A stretch of DNA of 33,734 nucleotides from Desulfovibrio sp. (lineage in GTDB: Bacteria; Desulfobacterota; Desulfovibrionia; Desulfovibrionales; Desulfovibrionaceae): the NCBI GenBank assembly GCA_031290615.1, contig JAITNF010000068.1, positions 1-33,734 of the forward strand, written 5' to 3'. Positions 18,840 through 28,414 of the stretch are shown piece after piece. The notes below the pieces were generated by a model, which was not told the DNA's origin, made no database searches, and saw only the letters and a list, made by a program, of their open reading frames with translations. The translations under genes were made by a program, and so were the position numbers. Position 1 is the first letter of the stretch, and each line of letters opens with the position of its first letter.

Positions 18840-19310
18840 TTAACGTCGTCCAGCTGTGCCCGGCCTGCGTCACGCTTTTTGCGTCTTATACCGGTCCCCT
18901 TTGCCGCGTTTGCGCCTTGCCCACGGAACAAACTCTGTGCGGGGAATGTATGCACAATCCGCCGCCTTGGGACGGTATTGCCGTCTACGATTTGTACCGG
19001 GGTGCGCTCCTGTGCCTCAAATCCGGTGGAGTATTTTCCCTCGCACTGCTGCCCAAGGCCTGCCTTCCATGCCGCGAGTTCATTATAGCTGCCGGACGCC
19101 GTAGCGGCCGTGCCGCAGCATCTTATGCATTTCCGACGAGGTTTCATCAGGCCCACGGAATCCCTCTGCAGGCGTGTATGGGCGGCTGCAGAGGTTATGC
19201 GCGCCGGCGACGTGCGAAATGCGGATTCTTGTCGTGGGCAGAACTCCACAGCGTATTTTTCAAGGCACTATCACGCCAGAAAAATATATCGCTCCGCTAG
19301 GGCTTGTGCG
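18840..19310 (+). pseudogene. ComF-like phosphoribosyltransferase-family protein, frameshifted
   Basis: Cys-rich N-terminus CPACVTLFASYTGPLCRVCALPTEQTLCGECMHNPPPWDGIAVYDLYRGAL in one frame, then VPQHLMHFRRGF-type and FHQAHG/CRRVWAAA segments split over frames. Confidence 0.6.
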
Positions 19311-19789
19311 GGCAGATCCAAAAAAATATGACGCAGATCGGCATGGCTAAGTCCAGCAATCCACCCTGCGGCGGTGTTACCGATGTCGACAAGTTCGGCA
19401 AGCGGGGTGAAGAGCACAGCTGGGCATGTCTTGTACATGTACAGAAGGCCGTTGGCGAGCACTAGCGGAAAAAGATCGCACGCTACAGGGCGTTTTTCCA
19501 AAGGGAGGCGGCAGCCGCGGCTACCGCAAGACTTGCAGCCCTCAGCGCCGATGTAGGGCATGCCCTCGGCAAGTAGAAAAAAATCATCGGCAAGGTCAGG
19601 GCGCATCTGATGCGGCAGGAGCGCCAAGGGAAATGGTTTTGGATTGTCCTGCGGTCCGCAGCAGTATAGGCAGTCACGGCAATAGCCGTTTTGCAGCCGC
19701 CCATCGCGCCATAACAGTTTTCTACGCCGGGAAAAACGCGCCCGCCAAAGACGCAGGTAGTATTGTAAATCCTGCCGCATGCCGCCCAT
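19271..19789 (-). CDS. YkgJ-like zinc/iron-chelating Cys-rich protein (conserved hypothetical)
   Basis: CRDCLYCCGPQDNPKPFPL...GCKSCGSRGCRLPLEKRPVACDLFPLVL. Confidence 0.6.
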   Translation of the reverse strand: MGGMRQDLQYYLRLWRARFSRRRKLLWRDGRLQNGYCRDCLYCCGPQDNPKPFPLALLPHQMRPDLADDFFLLAEGMPYIGAEGCKSCGSRGCRLPLEKRPVACDLFPLVLANGLLYMYKTCPAVLFTPLAELVDIGNTAAGWIAGLSHADLRHIFLDLPAQALAERYIFLA

Positions 19790-19928
19790 CCTGTTTTTTA
19801 ACCTGTTATGCCTGTTTTTACGGCACTGTCAATATCTGTATAGTTTCAAATTTCCATTGATTGTTATGAAATTCTCCGGATAAAATACACTTGCCAAGCA
19901 AAAATTTTTAGTATATACAATTTACTGT

Positions 19929-20016
19929 GCCGAAGTGGTGGAATTTGGTAGACACGCTAGATTCAGGGTCTAGTTCTCGCAAGGGAGTGGGAGTTCGAGT
20001 CTCCCCTTCGGCACCA
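19929..20016 (+). tRNA. tRNA-Leu (anticodon CAG), CCA encoded
   Basis: GCCGAAG/CTTCGGC acceptor stem, CTAGA-TTCAGGG-TCTAG anticodon arm, long variable arm, GTTCGAGTC T-loop, ACCA 3' end. Confidence 0.95.
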
Positions 20017-20189
20017 AGAATTAATCCAAAGAAGAACGAGAAAGTCCGTTAGGCCAAAAGTCAAGCTGACTTTCAGCTTTTTTGACGTTCGATAGCAGCC
20101 GACAAGGTACGTTGACATGCCCCCTTTTCAGGGGCAAGCATGGGGCATAGGGAATTTTAAAAAAAAGGAGATGCCCCCAGTGCCCCTGC

Positions 20190-21000
20190 ACATGTCCCTG
20201 ACCGATAAGCAAATCAAGGCCTTGCAGCCGGAGGCCAAAGCGAAAAAATATTTTAACGGCGGAGATCTGTATCTGGAGGTCGCCCCCAGCGGCGGCAAAC
20301 TCTTGTGGCTCAAGTACTGGGTGAACGGGGTGGAAAAGCGCATCAACCTCGGCATATATCCGGAAGTTTCCCTGAAAGACGCCAGCAATAAAGTTTATGA
20401 ACTGCGCAAAACTCTGCATGAAGGTTGACCCTCGAGGAGGTGGGTCGAGAAGGTTTGAAAAGGCAAAAAATAGTTGGACGGGGCACCACCGCGTTGCCAC
20501 GAAATTGCGCCTGAACCAGCTCATTGATCCCCGTATCGTCGTCCATGGCCATTGATACGTTGGAATCGTCGGATATTCTGACCCTGTGCAACGCCGTGAA
20601 AACCTCCGTTTCCATCTACGTGGCCCGGATGACCCGCAGCCTGTGCGGACGTATTTTCCGTTACGCCGTGATCTGCGGCTATATTTCTTTCGACTCCAGC
20701 CGGGATTGGCGGACGCGCTGCCCTCTCATCAACACAAGCCTATGGCCGCGCTAGTGGAACCAAAGACCATAGCCCGTCTGCTGAAAGCCATTGACGGGTA
20801 CGACGGCAATTTCAGCACTTGCTGCGCCTTGAGGCTGCTGCCCCTGCTATATATGGATGGTGCGTACCGGCGAACTAAGGGCGGCGGTATGGTCGGAATT
20901 TGACTTTGAAGACAGACTCTTGCATATTCCCGGCCATAAAATGAAAATGGGCCGGGATCATCTTGTCCCCCTCTCCCGGCAGGCCGTAAAAATTCTGAAT
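20190..21000 (+). pseudogene. P4-type tyrosine integrase (DUF4102-type N-terminus), multiply frameshifted
   Basis: LTDKQIKALQPEAKAKKYFNGGDLYLEVAPSGGKLLWLKYWVNGVEKRINLGIYPEVSLKDA; then in other frames RIFRYAVICGYISFDSSRD, HQHKPMAALVEPKTIARLLKAIDGYDGNF, EFDFEDRLLHIPGHKMKMGRDHLVPLSRQAVKILNG. Confidence 0.85.
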
Positions 21001-21160
21001 GGGCTTCCGCGCCGACATTAAGGAATGGCTGTGGCAGACAATCTTATATGGCACAAACCGCAGCGAGGACCGCTTATTGAATAAGCGTATCAGAAAATTA
21101 GCCATGGCCTGTTTAATAACTGAACTCGGATTGATTCTAATATATTTCAAAATTCTTTTT

Positions 21161-21194
21161 GGGTATAAAAAATTTTTATAAATTTTTTATGCCC
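21161..21194. terminator. AT-rich hairpin, possible terminator at the ppaC 3' side
   Basis: GGGTATAAAAAATTT-ttat-AAATTTTTTATGCCC: 15-bp arms, one mismatch. Confidence 0.45.
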
Positions 21195-21244
21195 AAAATT
21201 CAAGTCGATAGCAAGTATACAGCAATTCTTTATCTGAATTCGAA

Positions 21245-22159
21245 TTACTTGAAGGCTTTTTCAAAATTGGGCACAACCTGCTTTTTGCGGCTCATGACAC
21301 CAGGCAGCCACACGGTTTTGCCGTCCGGCTTGACGCCGAAAGCTTTTTCCACTACGGAGGGATCGTCGGAAACGATAAGCATTTCAGACCCTTCTTTCAT
21401 AATGTCCGTCAACAGCAGGAAAACACTGTGACGGCCTTCGCTCTTTACTTTCTGGATTTCCGCGTAGAGTCCATCTTTTACCTTGGCAAGAATGGAGAGA
21501 TCCACCACTTCCAGCTGGCCAATGCCCACCTTCTTGCCGTTCATGTCAAAGTCCTTGTAATCGCGGAAGACAAGGTCCTTCATGGGGGCGTCCACAGCGC
21601 TCTTGACTTTGAACATCTCCATACCGAGCGCGGCGACGTCACTTATGCCAGCGATTTTGGCAAGCGCGTCAACGGATTTTTTGTCTGCTTCCGTGCAGGT
21701 GGGCGACTTGAAAATTACCGTATCGGACAAAATGGCGCAGAGCATGGCGCCAGCAATATTTTTGGGAATCTCTATTCCGTAAAAGTCATACATGCTTTTC
21801 AGCACGGTATTGGTGCAACCCACAGGCCAAATCCAGGCCTCCAGAGGGGAGGCGGTCGTCATATTACCGAGCTTGTGATGGTCCACAATGCCGAGTATTG
21901 TGGCTGAATCCATGCCTGCGGGCGCTTGGGGCAGATCGGAATAATCAACAAGCCAAAGTTCCTTTCCGGCGACATCCTTGACAACCAGCGGCGCGCAAAG
22001 GCCGAATTTTCTGAGAACGAATTCCGTTTCGGGGGTCGCTTCGCCCTGGGCCGCCGCGGCAACGGAAAAACCGCGTTTGCTGTAGAGGTCTGCAGCGGCA
22101 ATGGCGGCAACTATGCTGTCTGTGTCGGGATTCATGTGACCAAGAACTAATGCGGACAT
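21245..22159 (-). CDS. ppaC: Manganese-dependent inorganic pyrophosphatase (DHH family)
   Basis: VLGHMNPDTDSIVAAIAAADLY, VDYSDLPQAP, GIVDHHKLGNM, LCAILSDTVIFKSPTCTEAD, C-terminal SRKKQVVP. Confidence 0.95.
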   Translation of the reverse strand: MSALVLGHMNPDTDSIVAAIAAADLYSKRGFSVAAAAQGEATPETEFVLRKFGLCAPLVVKDVAGKELWLVDYSDLPQAPAGMDSATILGIVDHHKLGNMTTASPLEAWIWPVGCTNTVLKSMYDFYGIEIPKNIAGAMLCAILSDTVIFKSPTCTEADKKSVDALAKIAGISDVAALGMEMFKVKSAVDAPMKDLVFRDYKDFDMNGKKVGIGQLEVVDLSILAKVKDGLYAEIQKVKSEGRHSVFLLLTDIMKEGSEMLIVSDDPSVVEKAFGVKPDGKTVWLPGVMSRKKQVVPNFEKAFK

Positions 22160-22343
22160 GGTTTATATCCTCCGTGTGTTTCTGGATGAGTGGCCGCTGA
22201 TGCGGTGCTTTGTTCTTTCTGGCGCAAAGTCTTAAATCTGCTAGGAAGCATCTCACAAAATACCCTTAACAAAAAACAGAGGTTCAAAACAGAAGGAAAC
22301 GCGAGGCAGCACCCTGTTTTTTATTCTTCCGGCGCAGGGCCTG

Positions 22344-23936
22344 TTATTCTTCACCTTCCCACTTTATGAAACCGGGGCTGGCGTTGCTCATGGCGTTCAC
22401 GATCAATTCTACCAGACCGCCATAAGAGAAATTGTTTTTCGCGTACAGGTCGTTATGTTCCAGAATTTCGCGAATCTGCCCCTTACAGTTGGAACACGGC
22501 GCGCAGATATATTTTCTGGTTTCCTGGCCAAGGCAGTCCTTGAAAGCTTCGGCGATCTGCCACATCTTTTTACGGCCGGTAATATTGCCGCGCCATTCCT
22601 CAATATTGTTGCGCGTCATGATGGCAAAGCCGGAACCGCCGCCGCAGCAATAGTTGTCGACGCCCTTGCAGGGCATTTCACGGAACTTGGGCGCTATCTT
22701 GCGCACAATTTCACGCTGGGGTTCTACAATGCCCATAAGGCGCACAATATTGCAGGGGTCATGCAACGTCACGGGAAAATCATTGCGCGCCGGATCAAGC
22801 TTTAGGCGGCCGGACATGACGATGTCGCGCAACGTCACATAGCAGCTTTCGCGCGGCACCTGGAATTCAAAAGGGATAAGGCGGTCGGCGATAACGGTCA
22901 GCGCCTTGTGAGCGTGTCCACATTCGCCGATGACAATTTTCCCGACGCCCAGTTCCTTGGCGGCCAGCATGTGCTGCAGGGCAATACGCGCGGTCTGGGT
23001 ATCATCATAAAAAACGCCGTAGTTCACGCCGTCATAGGCCATCGCTTTGCTGGAAAGAGTCCAAGAGAGGCCGGCTTCCTGAAAAATCAGGGAGAAGGCG
23101 GCGATGTTTTCCGGCCAGGCCATAACTTCGCCCGCATTGTGCAGCAGCAATATGTCCGATCCATGCACATCAAAAGGCGTATGGATGCCGACGCCGGAGA
23201 TCTCCGAATAATCTTCATCGATAAATTCGACGTTCTCTTTCGCGACGTCTGGAGTCATGCCGGTGGTAGAACCCACCTTCATTTGATTCATTGTGCCCTT
23301 TTCGTGCAACTCGCGTGGATGAATATTCATCTCCTGGCTGAAGATCTTGCGGATTTCGCGCGCAAGCAAGCCGTTGTCCACACCGATGGGGCAGGTTTGG
23401 GCACAACGGCGGCAGAGATTACAGCGATAGGCCAGTTCACCCAAACGCGTTACGGTTTTCCAGTTCAGCCCCATGTCGCCGTAACGCCATTTGGCGAGCG
23501 ACTCTTTTTTGACATACTGCTTGTAGATGCGGCGAAAAATTTCAGAGCGGAAGTTGGGCCGGTACATTTCATGTTCGCCGGACATCTCGTACAGATGGCA
23601 GGCATTGGAACACGAATTGCACTGGACGCAATATTCCATGCTGGTTTCCAGCAACGGCAGAAAGACCCAGTTGTTTTCCGTGGTGAACAATTTGCGCATG
23701 CCATCCAGAAACTTGTTGACCAGTTCCTCTTCTTCAACGCGATTTTTTGGCCTAGGAATGTTTAGCACACACACCTCGTCCAAAATACAGCATGTATTTT
23801 CCCTATGTTCGTCCGTAACGGGCTTCCAGGGCTTCTTTGCCACATCAATGGACAGATCTGGAATGCGAGCCAAGTCAATTGACACCATCTGCCCTTCCAC
23901 AATGGAAACGTCAGCTAATTGCAGATTGTCTTTCAT
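22344..23936 (-). CDS. DsrK-like / HdrD-family (Fe-S)-binding oxidoreductase
   Basis: Two ferredoxin-type clusters (CVQCNSCSNACH; CNLCRRCAQTCP) and a C-terminal CCG-type motif (GECGHAHK, HDPCNIVRLMG, NYCCGGGSG, CAPCSNCKG). ATG 23936 overlaps the upstream stop (ATGA). Confidence 0.8.
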   Translation of the reverse strand: MKDNLQLADVSIVEGQMVSIDLARIPDLSIDVAKKPWKPVTDEHRENTCCILDEVCVLNIPRPKNRVEEEELVNKFLDGMRKLFTTENNWVFLPLLETSMEYCVQCNSCSNACHLYEMSGEHEMYRPNFRSEIFRRIYKQYVKKESLAKWRYGDMGLNWKTVTRLGELAYRCNLCRRCAQTCPIGVDNGLLAREIRKIFSQEMNIHPRELHEKGTMNQMKVGSTTGMTPDVAKENVEFIDEDYSEISGVGIHTPFDVHGSDILLLHNAGEVMAWPENIAAFSLIFQEAGLSWTLSSKAMAYDGVNYGVFYDDTQTARIALQHMLAAKELGVGKIVIGECGHAHKALTVIADRLIPFEFQVPRESCYVTLRDIVMSGRLKLDPARNDFPVTLHDPCNIVRLMGIVEPQREIVRKIAPKFREMPCKGVDNYCCGGGSGFAIMTRNNIEEWRGNITGRKKMWQIAEAFKDCLGQETRKYICAPCSNCKGQIREILEHNDLYAKNNFSYGGLVELIVNAMSNASPGFIKWEGEE

Positions 23937-24895
23937 GGATTCCACTCCCTAGGCGTCTTGGGGGCTGCGGGGTTGCTGGTGGCGACCTCAAGCCAGGTTT
24001 TGGAGCCGGCGCCGCCGGTGATATGATTCGACGCCCATGTGACGGCATACTTGAGGGCGTTGGGGATGATCCGCTTGTTCTTTTCACTGTAGGTTGTCGG
24101 TTCGTCACCCCAACGTATGTCGTGGTAGGTGAAGTATTTCATGAAAAAATGCGCCATCTGCGTCAGGGGTATCCAGATGAGCAGGAAATACCCGACAAGC
24201 AGATGCAGGGCAAACCATGTGTCGGGCTGTGGGGCAAAATTGAAGGTAATCAGATTATAGAGAAAGCCGCGAGCTGTCACAAAATACGAGGGCGCGACAA
24301 TCCAGGCAAAAAGGCCGAAAAAGCCGAAAACCACAAATATGCCGATATTGAAATACATTTCTGGTGTGGTGTATCTTTTCAGCCCTTCGTTGGTTCTGCG
24401 GTGATGAATCAGGGCAATGCCTCCGCCGATGATGCACAGTGAACTGACAAGCACAACAGCGTTGATAATGTTGCCGACAAAAATCATCCCGCCGTCGTCG
24501 GGGCTTGCGCCGAAAGTCTGGGCAATAGCGGAGAGAAGCACAATAATCGTGCCTCCCATGAGCATATACATACCAAAATGAAAAGGATAGCTGCGAAACC
24601 AGAGCTTGAGATTGTGTTCAAACGTGGACTGCAAAAAAAGAACTTCCGCAAGCAACGCCTTAACATCGCCGAAATAGTCGACGTGACGCGGTTTTGTCCA
24701 CCATTCTTTTTCCTCCATGAAGCTGCCGCCGTAGGAAGCTTTTTCTCCTTCATGCGGCACGGGATAAATTTCCCAGCGCACATGCAGAGGGCTGGCCTGC
24801 AAGTAGGATTTAACCTTCAGAAAAACCAAACAGAAAAACCCGGCTATTGCCAAATAGGCAAGAATATAAAAAAGTGTTGTCATACGTACCTCCAA
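23933..24895 (-). CDS. DsrM-like / NarI-type membrane cytochrome b subunit
   Basis: About 5 TM segments, His-containing helices (FHFGMYML, ALHLLVGYFLLIWIPLTQMAHFFMKYFTYHDIRWGDEP), coupled to the HdrD-type gene. Confidence 0.75.
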   Translation of the reverse strand: MEVRMTTLFYILAYLAIAGFFCLVFLKVKSYLQASPLHVRWEIYPVPHEGEKASYGGSFMEEKEWWTKPRHVDYFGDVKALLAEVLFLQSTFEHNLKLWFRSYPFHFGMYMLMGGTIIVLLSAIAQTFGASPDDGGMIFVGNIINAVVLVSSLCIIGGGIALIHHRRTNEGLKRYTTPEMYFNIGIFVVFGFFGLFAWIVAPSYFVTARGFLYNLITFNFAPQPDTWFALHLLVGYFLLIWIPLTQMAHFFMKYFTYHDIRWGDEPTTYSEKNKRIIPNALKYAVTWASNHITGGAGSKTWLEVATSNPAAPKTPREWNP

Positions 24896-25358
24896 ATACG
24901 CAATGATGTCACCGCATCAAGAATTTACCGTGGCTGATCATCCTGTTATTACGCCGTCATAACCGGCACGGCTCGTGTTTTGTGCTCCTCCTTCCAAAAT
25001 CAGCAGCACACGGCCACACACAGTAGGATTGTTGGGGAACATACATTTATATATTGTGTCCTAACTTGAAAAAAAGTCAAGCGCAGAAACAGTTTTTCAC
25101 AGGGTAAACCGACGGCTCAAATCATGGACTGTCAGTTGTAAAGAGGTCCACGCCGCTCCATGATGTATTCATGTTTGTTCTGATTGCGTATTCGATTTCG
25201 GTATAAATTGGAACCTGGTGCTGCGGGAAAAATCATAATCGAAATCACTACGTTCGAATATTTTTACCTGATGAGGGCACTGTTGACTTAAAGCAAAACT
25301 CTCAAAAATTTTTATGCGTTTCAGGCCGGTTTCAACGGCCTATACATGAATTAAACAT

Positions 25359-27254
25359 TTAGCGCGTCAGCTCCAGAATCGCCTGCGCAATACCCTTGCT
25401 GCACAGTCCCAGCATCTCGCGCAACTGCAACTGTGTACCGTGTTCCACAAAATTGTCGGGAAGTCCCACCCGTTTTACCCTGAGGGCGCGCGACAAGCCC
25501 CGGTCGCTTAGAAATTCCAGCCCGGAGGAGGAAAAACCGCCAGCAAGCACACCTTCTTCCACGATCAGCAGTTTGTCAAAACGGCTTACGATGTCCGCCA
25601 ACTGTTTCTCCGGCAAGGGTTTGAGCCAGACAGGGTCAAAAACCAGAGGCCGGAAACCCAGTTCTTTTTCCACAAGATACGCCGCCTCCAAGGCGGGATG
25701 CACCCGATTGCCCACGGCAATAACGGCTACAGAACGGCCGTCCAGCTGGATTTCCCCAACCCCATGCGGCAGCGCGCGCTGCCGTCCTTCCATATCCACG
25801 CCGAATCCGCTTCCACGCGGGTAGCGGATGGCGCAGGGGAAGCCGGAGGCAAGTGCCGTATGAAGGCAATGGCGAAGCATGTCTTCATCGCGTGGGGCGA
25901 GAATGCGTATATTGGGAATATGCCGCAAATACGCGATATCAAAAGCTCCATGATGCGTGGCGCCGTCCTCCCCCACCAAGCCGGCACGGTCAACGCAAAA
26001 AGTGACGGGCAGATTTTGCAAGCAGACGTCATGTATAATCTGATCGTAGGCCCGCTGTAAAAATGTGGAATAGATTGCTACCACCGGCCGATAGCCCCGG
26101 CTTGCCAGTCCGGCCGCAAAAGTCACAGCATGTTGCTCGCAGATGCCTGTATCCACAAAACGTCCGGGAAAACGCTCCTTGAACAATTTCGTTCCGGTAC
26201 CATCGGGCATGGCGGCCGTGATGGCAATAATTTTATCGTCCCGCTCTGCCAATTGCAGGAGCGTTTTCCCGAAAACATCGGTAAATGTCGGGACAAGTGA
26301 CGTTTTTGGAACAGGCAGACCAGTCTCTGGCGTAAACAGCCCCACTCCGTGATAATGCGCAGGGTTGGCCTCGGCCGGGGCATAGCCCATGCCCTTGTGC
26401 GTACGCGCATGTAGAAGTACCGGGCCGTCCTCCACTGCGGCGGCCATACGCAGATGCCGCTTCAAGTCCGCCGTGTTGTGTCCGTCCACAGGGCCGATAT
26501 AGGTGAAGCGAAAGGCCTCGAACAGCATGCCTGGCGTAAAGAAGGACTTGAAGCTGGACTCCCCCCGCATGGCGTAAAGGGCCAGATTTTGCCCTATGCT
26601 CGGAATGGAACGCAGAAATTTGAGGACATCCTTGCGGGCCTGCCGCACCCAGCGCCGCGACAGCGTGCTGCTTAAAAAACGTGACAACGCGCCGACATTG
26701 GGAGAAATGGACATTTCATTGTCGTTGAGCACGACAATAAGCCGTTTGCCCATGTGCCCAGCCAGATTGAGGCCCTCAAAGGCTTCGCCCGCCGTAAGGG
26801 CTCCGTCGCCGATAACGGCTGTGACATGGTGGTGAAGCCCGGCCAGATCCCGCGCCAGCGCCATCCCTAGGGCGGCCGATATGGAGGTTGAGGAATGTCC
26901 CACGCCAAAATGATCATAGGGGCTTTCCGGAATTTTTGGAAAACCAGAAATGCCGCCAAGGGTCCGCAGAGTGTGAAACCTATCCGCGCGACCTGTAAGC
27001 AGCTTGAAGGCGTAAGCCTGATGCCCCACATCCCAGATCAGCTTGTCCTTGTCGAGATCAAATGTCGCCAACATGGCTAGGGTTAGTTCCACAACCCCCA
27101 GTGAAGGAGCCAGATGTCCGCCGTTATGCGAAACAACATCGACAATTCGCTGCCTGACCTCACCCGCCAATCGAGTCAGTTGCGCGTCGGAAAGCTCCGC
27201 CACCTGCGATGGAGTGGATATGCTTTCAAGTAGTGTGGGTTCTGTCCGCTTCAT
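25359..27254 (-). CDS. dxs: 1-deoxy-D-xylulose-5-phosphate synthase
   Basis: GHLAPSLGVVELTLAM, WDVGHQAYAFKLLTGR, VIGDGALTAGEAFEGLN, VLNDNEMSIS, GEDGATHHGAFDIAYLRHIPN. Confidence 0.97.
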   Translation of the reverse strand: MKRTEPTLLESISTPSQVAELSDAQLTRLAGEVRQRIVDVVSHNGGHLAPSLGVVELTLAMLATFDLDKDKLIWDVGHQAYAFKLLTGRADRFHTLRTLGGISGFPKIPESPYDHFGVGHSSTSISAALGMALARDLAGLHHHVTAVIGDGALTAGEAFEGLNLAGHMGKRLIVVLNDNEMSISPNVGALSRFLSSTLSRRWVRQARKDVLKFLRSIPSIGQNLALYAMRGESSFKSFFTPGMLFEAFRFTYIGPVDGHNTADLKRHLRMAAAVEDGPVLLHARTHKGMGYAPAEANPAHYHGVGLFTPETGLPVPKTSLVPTFTDVFGKTLLQLAERDDKIIAITAAMPDGTGTKLFKERFPGRFVDTGICEQHAVTFAAGLASRGYRPVVAIYSTFLQRAYDQIIHDVCLQNLPVTFCVDRAGLVGEDGATHHGAFDIAYLRHIPNIRILAPRDEDMLRHCLHTALASGFPCAIRYPRGSGFGVDMEGRQRALPHGVGEIQLDGRSVAVIAVGNRVHPALEAAYLVEKELGFRPLVFDPVWLKPLPEKQLADIVSRFDKLLIVEEGVLAGGFSSSGLEFLSDRGLSRALRVKRVGLPDNFVEHGTQLQLREMLGLCSKGIAQAILELTR

Positions 27255-28148
27255 TCAGGCCGTCCGGTGGATGATATGGAAAGTCAGTGCCGACAGAAAT
27301 TCGGCGTCTTTTCCGCGAAAGTCCCGCAGGGCAGTCTTGGACGCGTCCATTTGTTCGCGGGCGAGTTCTCGGCTTTTTTCCAGACCAAGCAGGAGCGGGT
27401 AGGTATTCTTTCCCTTTTCGACGTCGCTTCCGACCTGTTTGCCGAGTTTTGCCGTATCGGCCGTCACGTCCAGAATGTCGTCGGTAATCTGAAACGCTAT
27501 GCCCAAGGCCGAGGCAAAGGCGCTTATGGCATCCAGCGTCACGTCGCCAGCCCCTGCCAGCATCGCGCCGCAAACGCAGGATGCCCGTATCAGAGCGCCG
27601 GTTTTCATGGCGTGCATCTGCTGAACTTCTTCTAGGCTGACGACGGGCTTGCCGGTGTAAATCATGTCCCATTGCTGCCCGCCGGCCATGCCGGCGGAAC
27701 CAGCCGCGCTGGCAATGGTGGCTACGGCCCCGAGGAGCCTTTCCGACTGAACGTCCGTGCGGCACATGACGACAAAAGCGTCCGTCAGCAACGCGTCCCC
27801 GGCCAGGATGGCGGTTGCCTCGTCAAAAGCCTTGTGGTTGGAAGGTTTGCCCCGTCGTAGGTCGTCGTTGTCCATGTCCGGCAAATCGTCGTGTATCAGG
27901 GAATAGGTGTGTATCATTTCAATGGCGCAGGCAAAGGGGAGCGCTGTTTCCGCCCTTTCTCCGCACAAGGATGCGCATGTGAGGCACAGTACCGGACGTA
28001 GGCGTTTTCCACCCGCCTCAAGACTGTAGCGCATGGCCTGCTTTAGACGCGGGGGCGCTAAAAAATCGTCAAGGCAGCCGGCAAGAAAATTTTCCGTCAT
28101 CGCGGCGCGCTCCCCAAGGAGTGCTTGCATCTCAGCGGCTGGCATCAT
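27255..28148 (-). CDS. ispA: Polyprenyl (farnesyl/geranyl) diphosphate synthase
   Basis: GGKRLRPVLCL, IHDDLPDMDNDDLRRGKPSNHK, FQITDDILDVT. Confidence 0.95.
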   Translation of the reverse strand: MMPAAEMQALLGERAAMTENFLAGCLDDFLAPPRLKQAMRYSLEAGGKRLRPVLCLTCASLCGERAETALPFACAIEMIHTYSLIHDDLPDMDNDDLRRGKPSNHKAFDEATAILAGDALLTDAFVVMCRTDVQSERLLGAVATIASAAGSAGMAGGQQWDMIYTGKPVVSLEEVQQMHAMKTGALIRASCVCGAMLAGAGDVTLDAISAFASALGIAFQITDDILDVTADTAKLGKQVGSDVEKGKNTYPLLLGLEKSRELAREQMDASKTALRDFRGKDAEFLSALTFHIIHRTA

Positions 28149-28414
28149 AACTGGTTTTCCGGCGCGCTAAAGGTTTCTTCCCGCCCCTCCAACGACGGTT
28201 GCATCTCGCTGTCCTGCCAGACGGAGATTTCATGGCGAGCTTTTTCCAGTTGGGACTTGCAGAAATTCGCGCAGGTCAGCCCCTCCTTGTAGAGCGACAT
28301 GCTTTTTTCAAGGGGCAGATCGTCCGCTTCCAGCGCCTCGACAATTGTCTGCAGGCGCGTCATCCTTTGTTCAAAAAAATTTTCCGTCGTTTCGTTCATG
28401 GCTGAAAACCCCAT
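28145..28414 (-). CDS. xseB: Exodeoxyribonuclease VII small subunit
   Basis: NFFEQRMTRLQTIVEALEADDLPLEKSMSLYKEGLTCANFCKSQLEKA; adjacent to xseA. Start likely at the internal ATG 28399. Confidence 0.93.
   Translation of the reverse strand: MGFSAMNETTENFFEQRMTRLQTIVEALEADDLPLEKSMSLYKEGLTCANFCKSQLEKARHEISVWQDSEMQPSLEGREETFSAPENQL

Noticed and set aside
22908-23765. 285-aa plus-strand ORF
   Set aside because: Antisense to the DsrK-like gene, whose cysteine motifs are clear.
22344-24895. Assigning the pair as TmcBC or HmcEF
   Set aside because: Tmc has the Fe-S gene before the membrane gene and neighbouring cytochrome genes; no Hmc cytochrome is present. DsrMK-like fits the order best, but phylogeny is needed, so no gene symbol was given.
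24940-25350. Possible gene between dsrM-like and dxs
   Set aside because: No ORF with protein-like features; a small GGCCG...CGGCC hairpin at 25324-25340 may be a dxs terminator, but its T-tract is weak.
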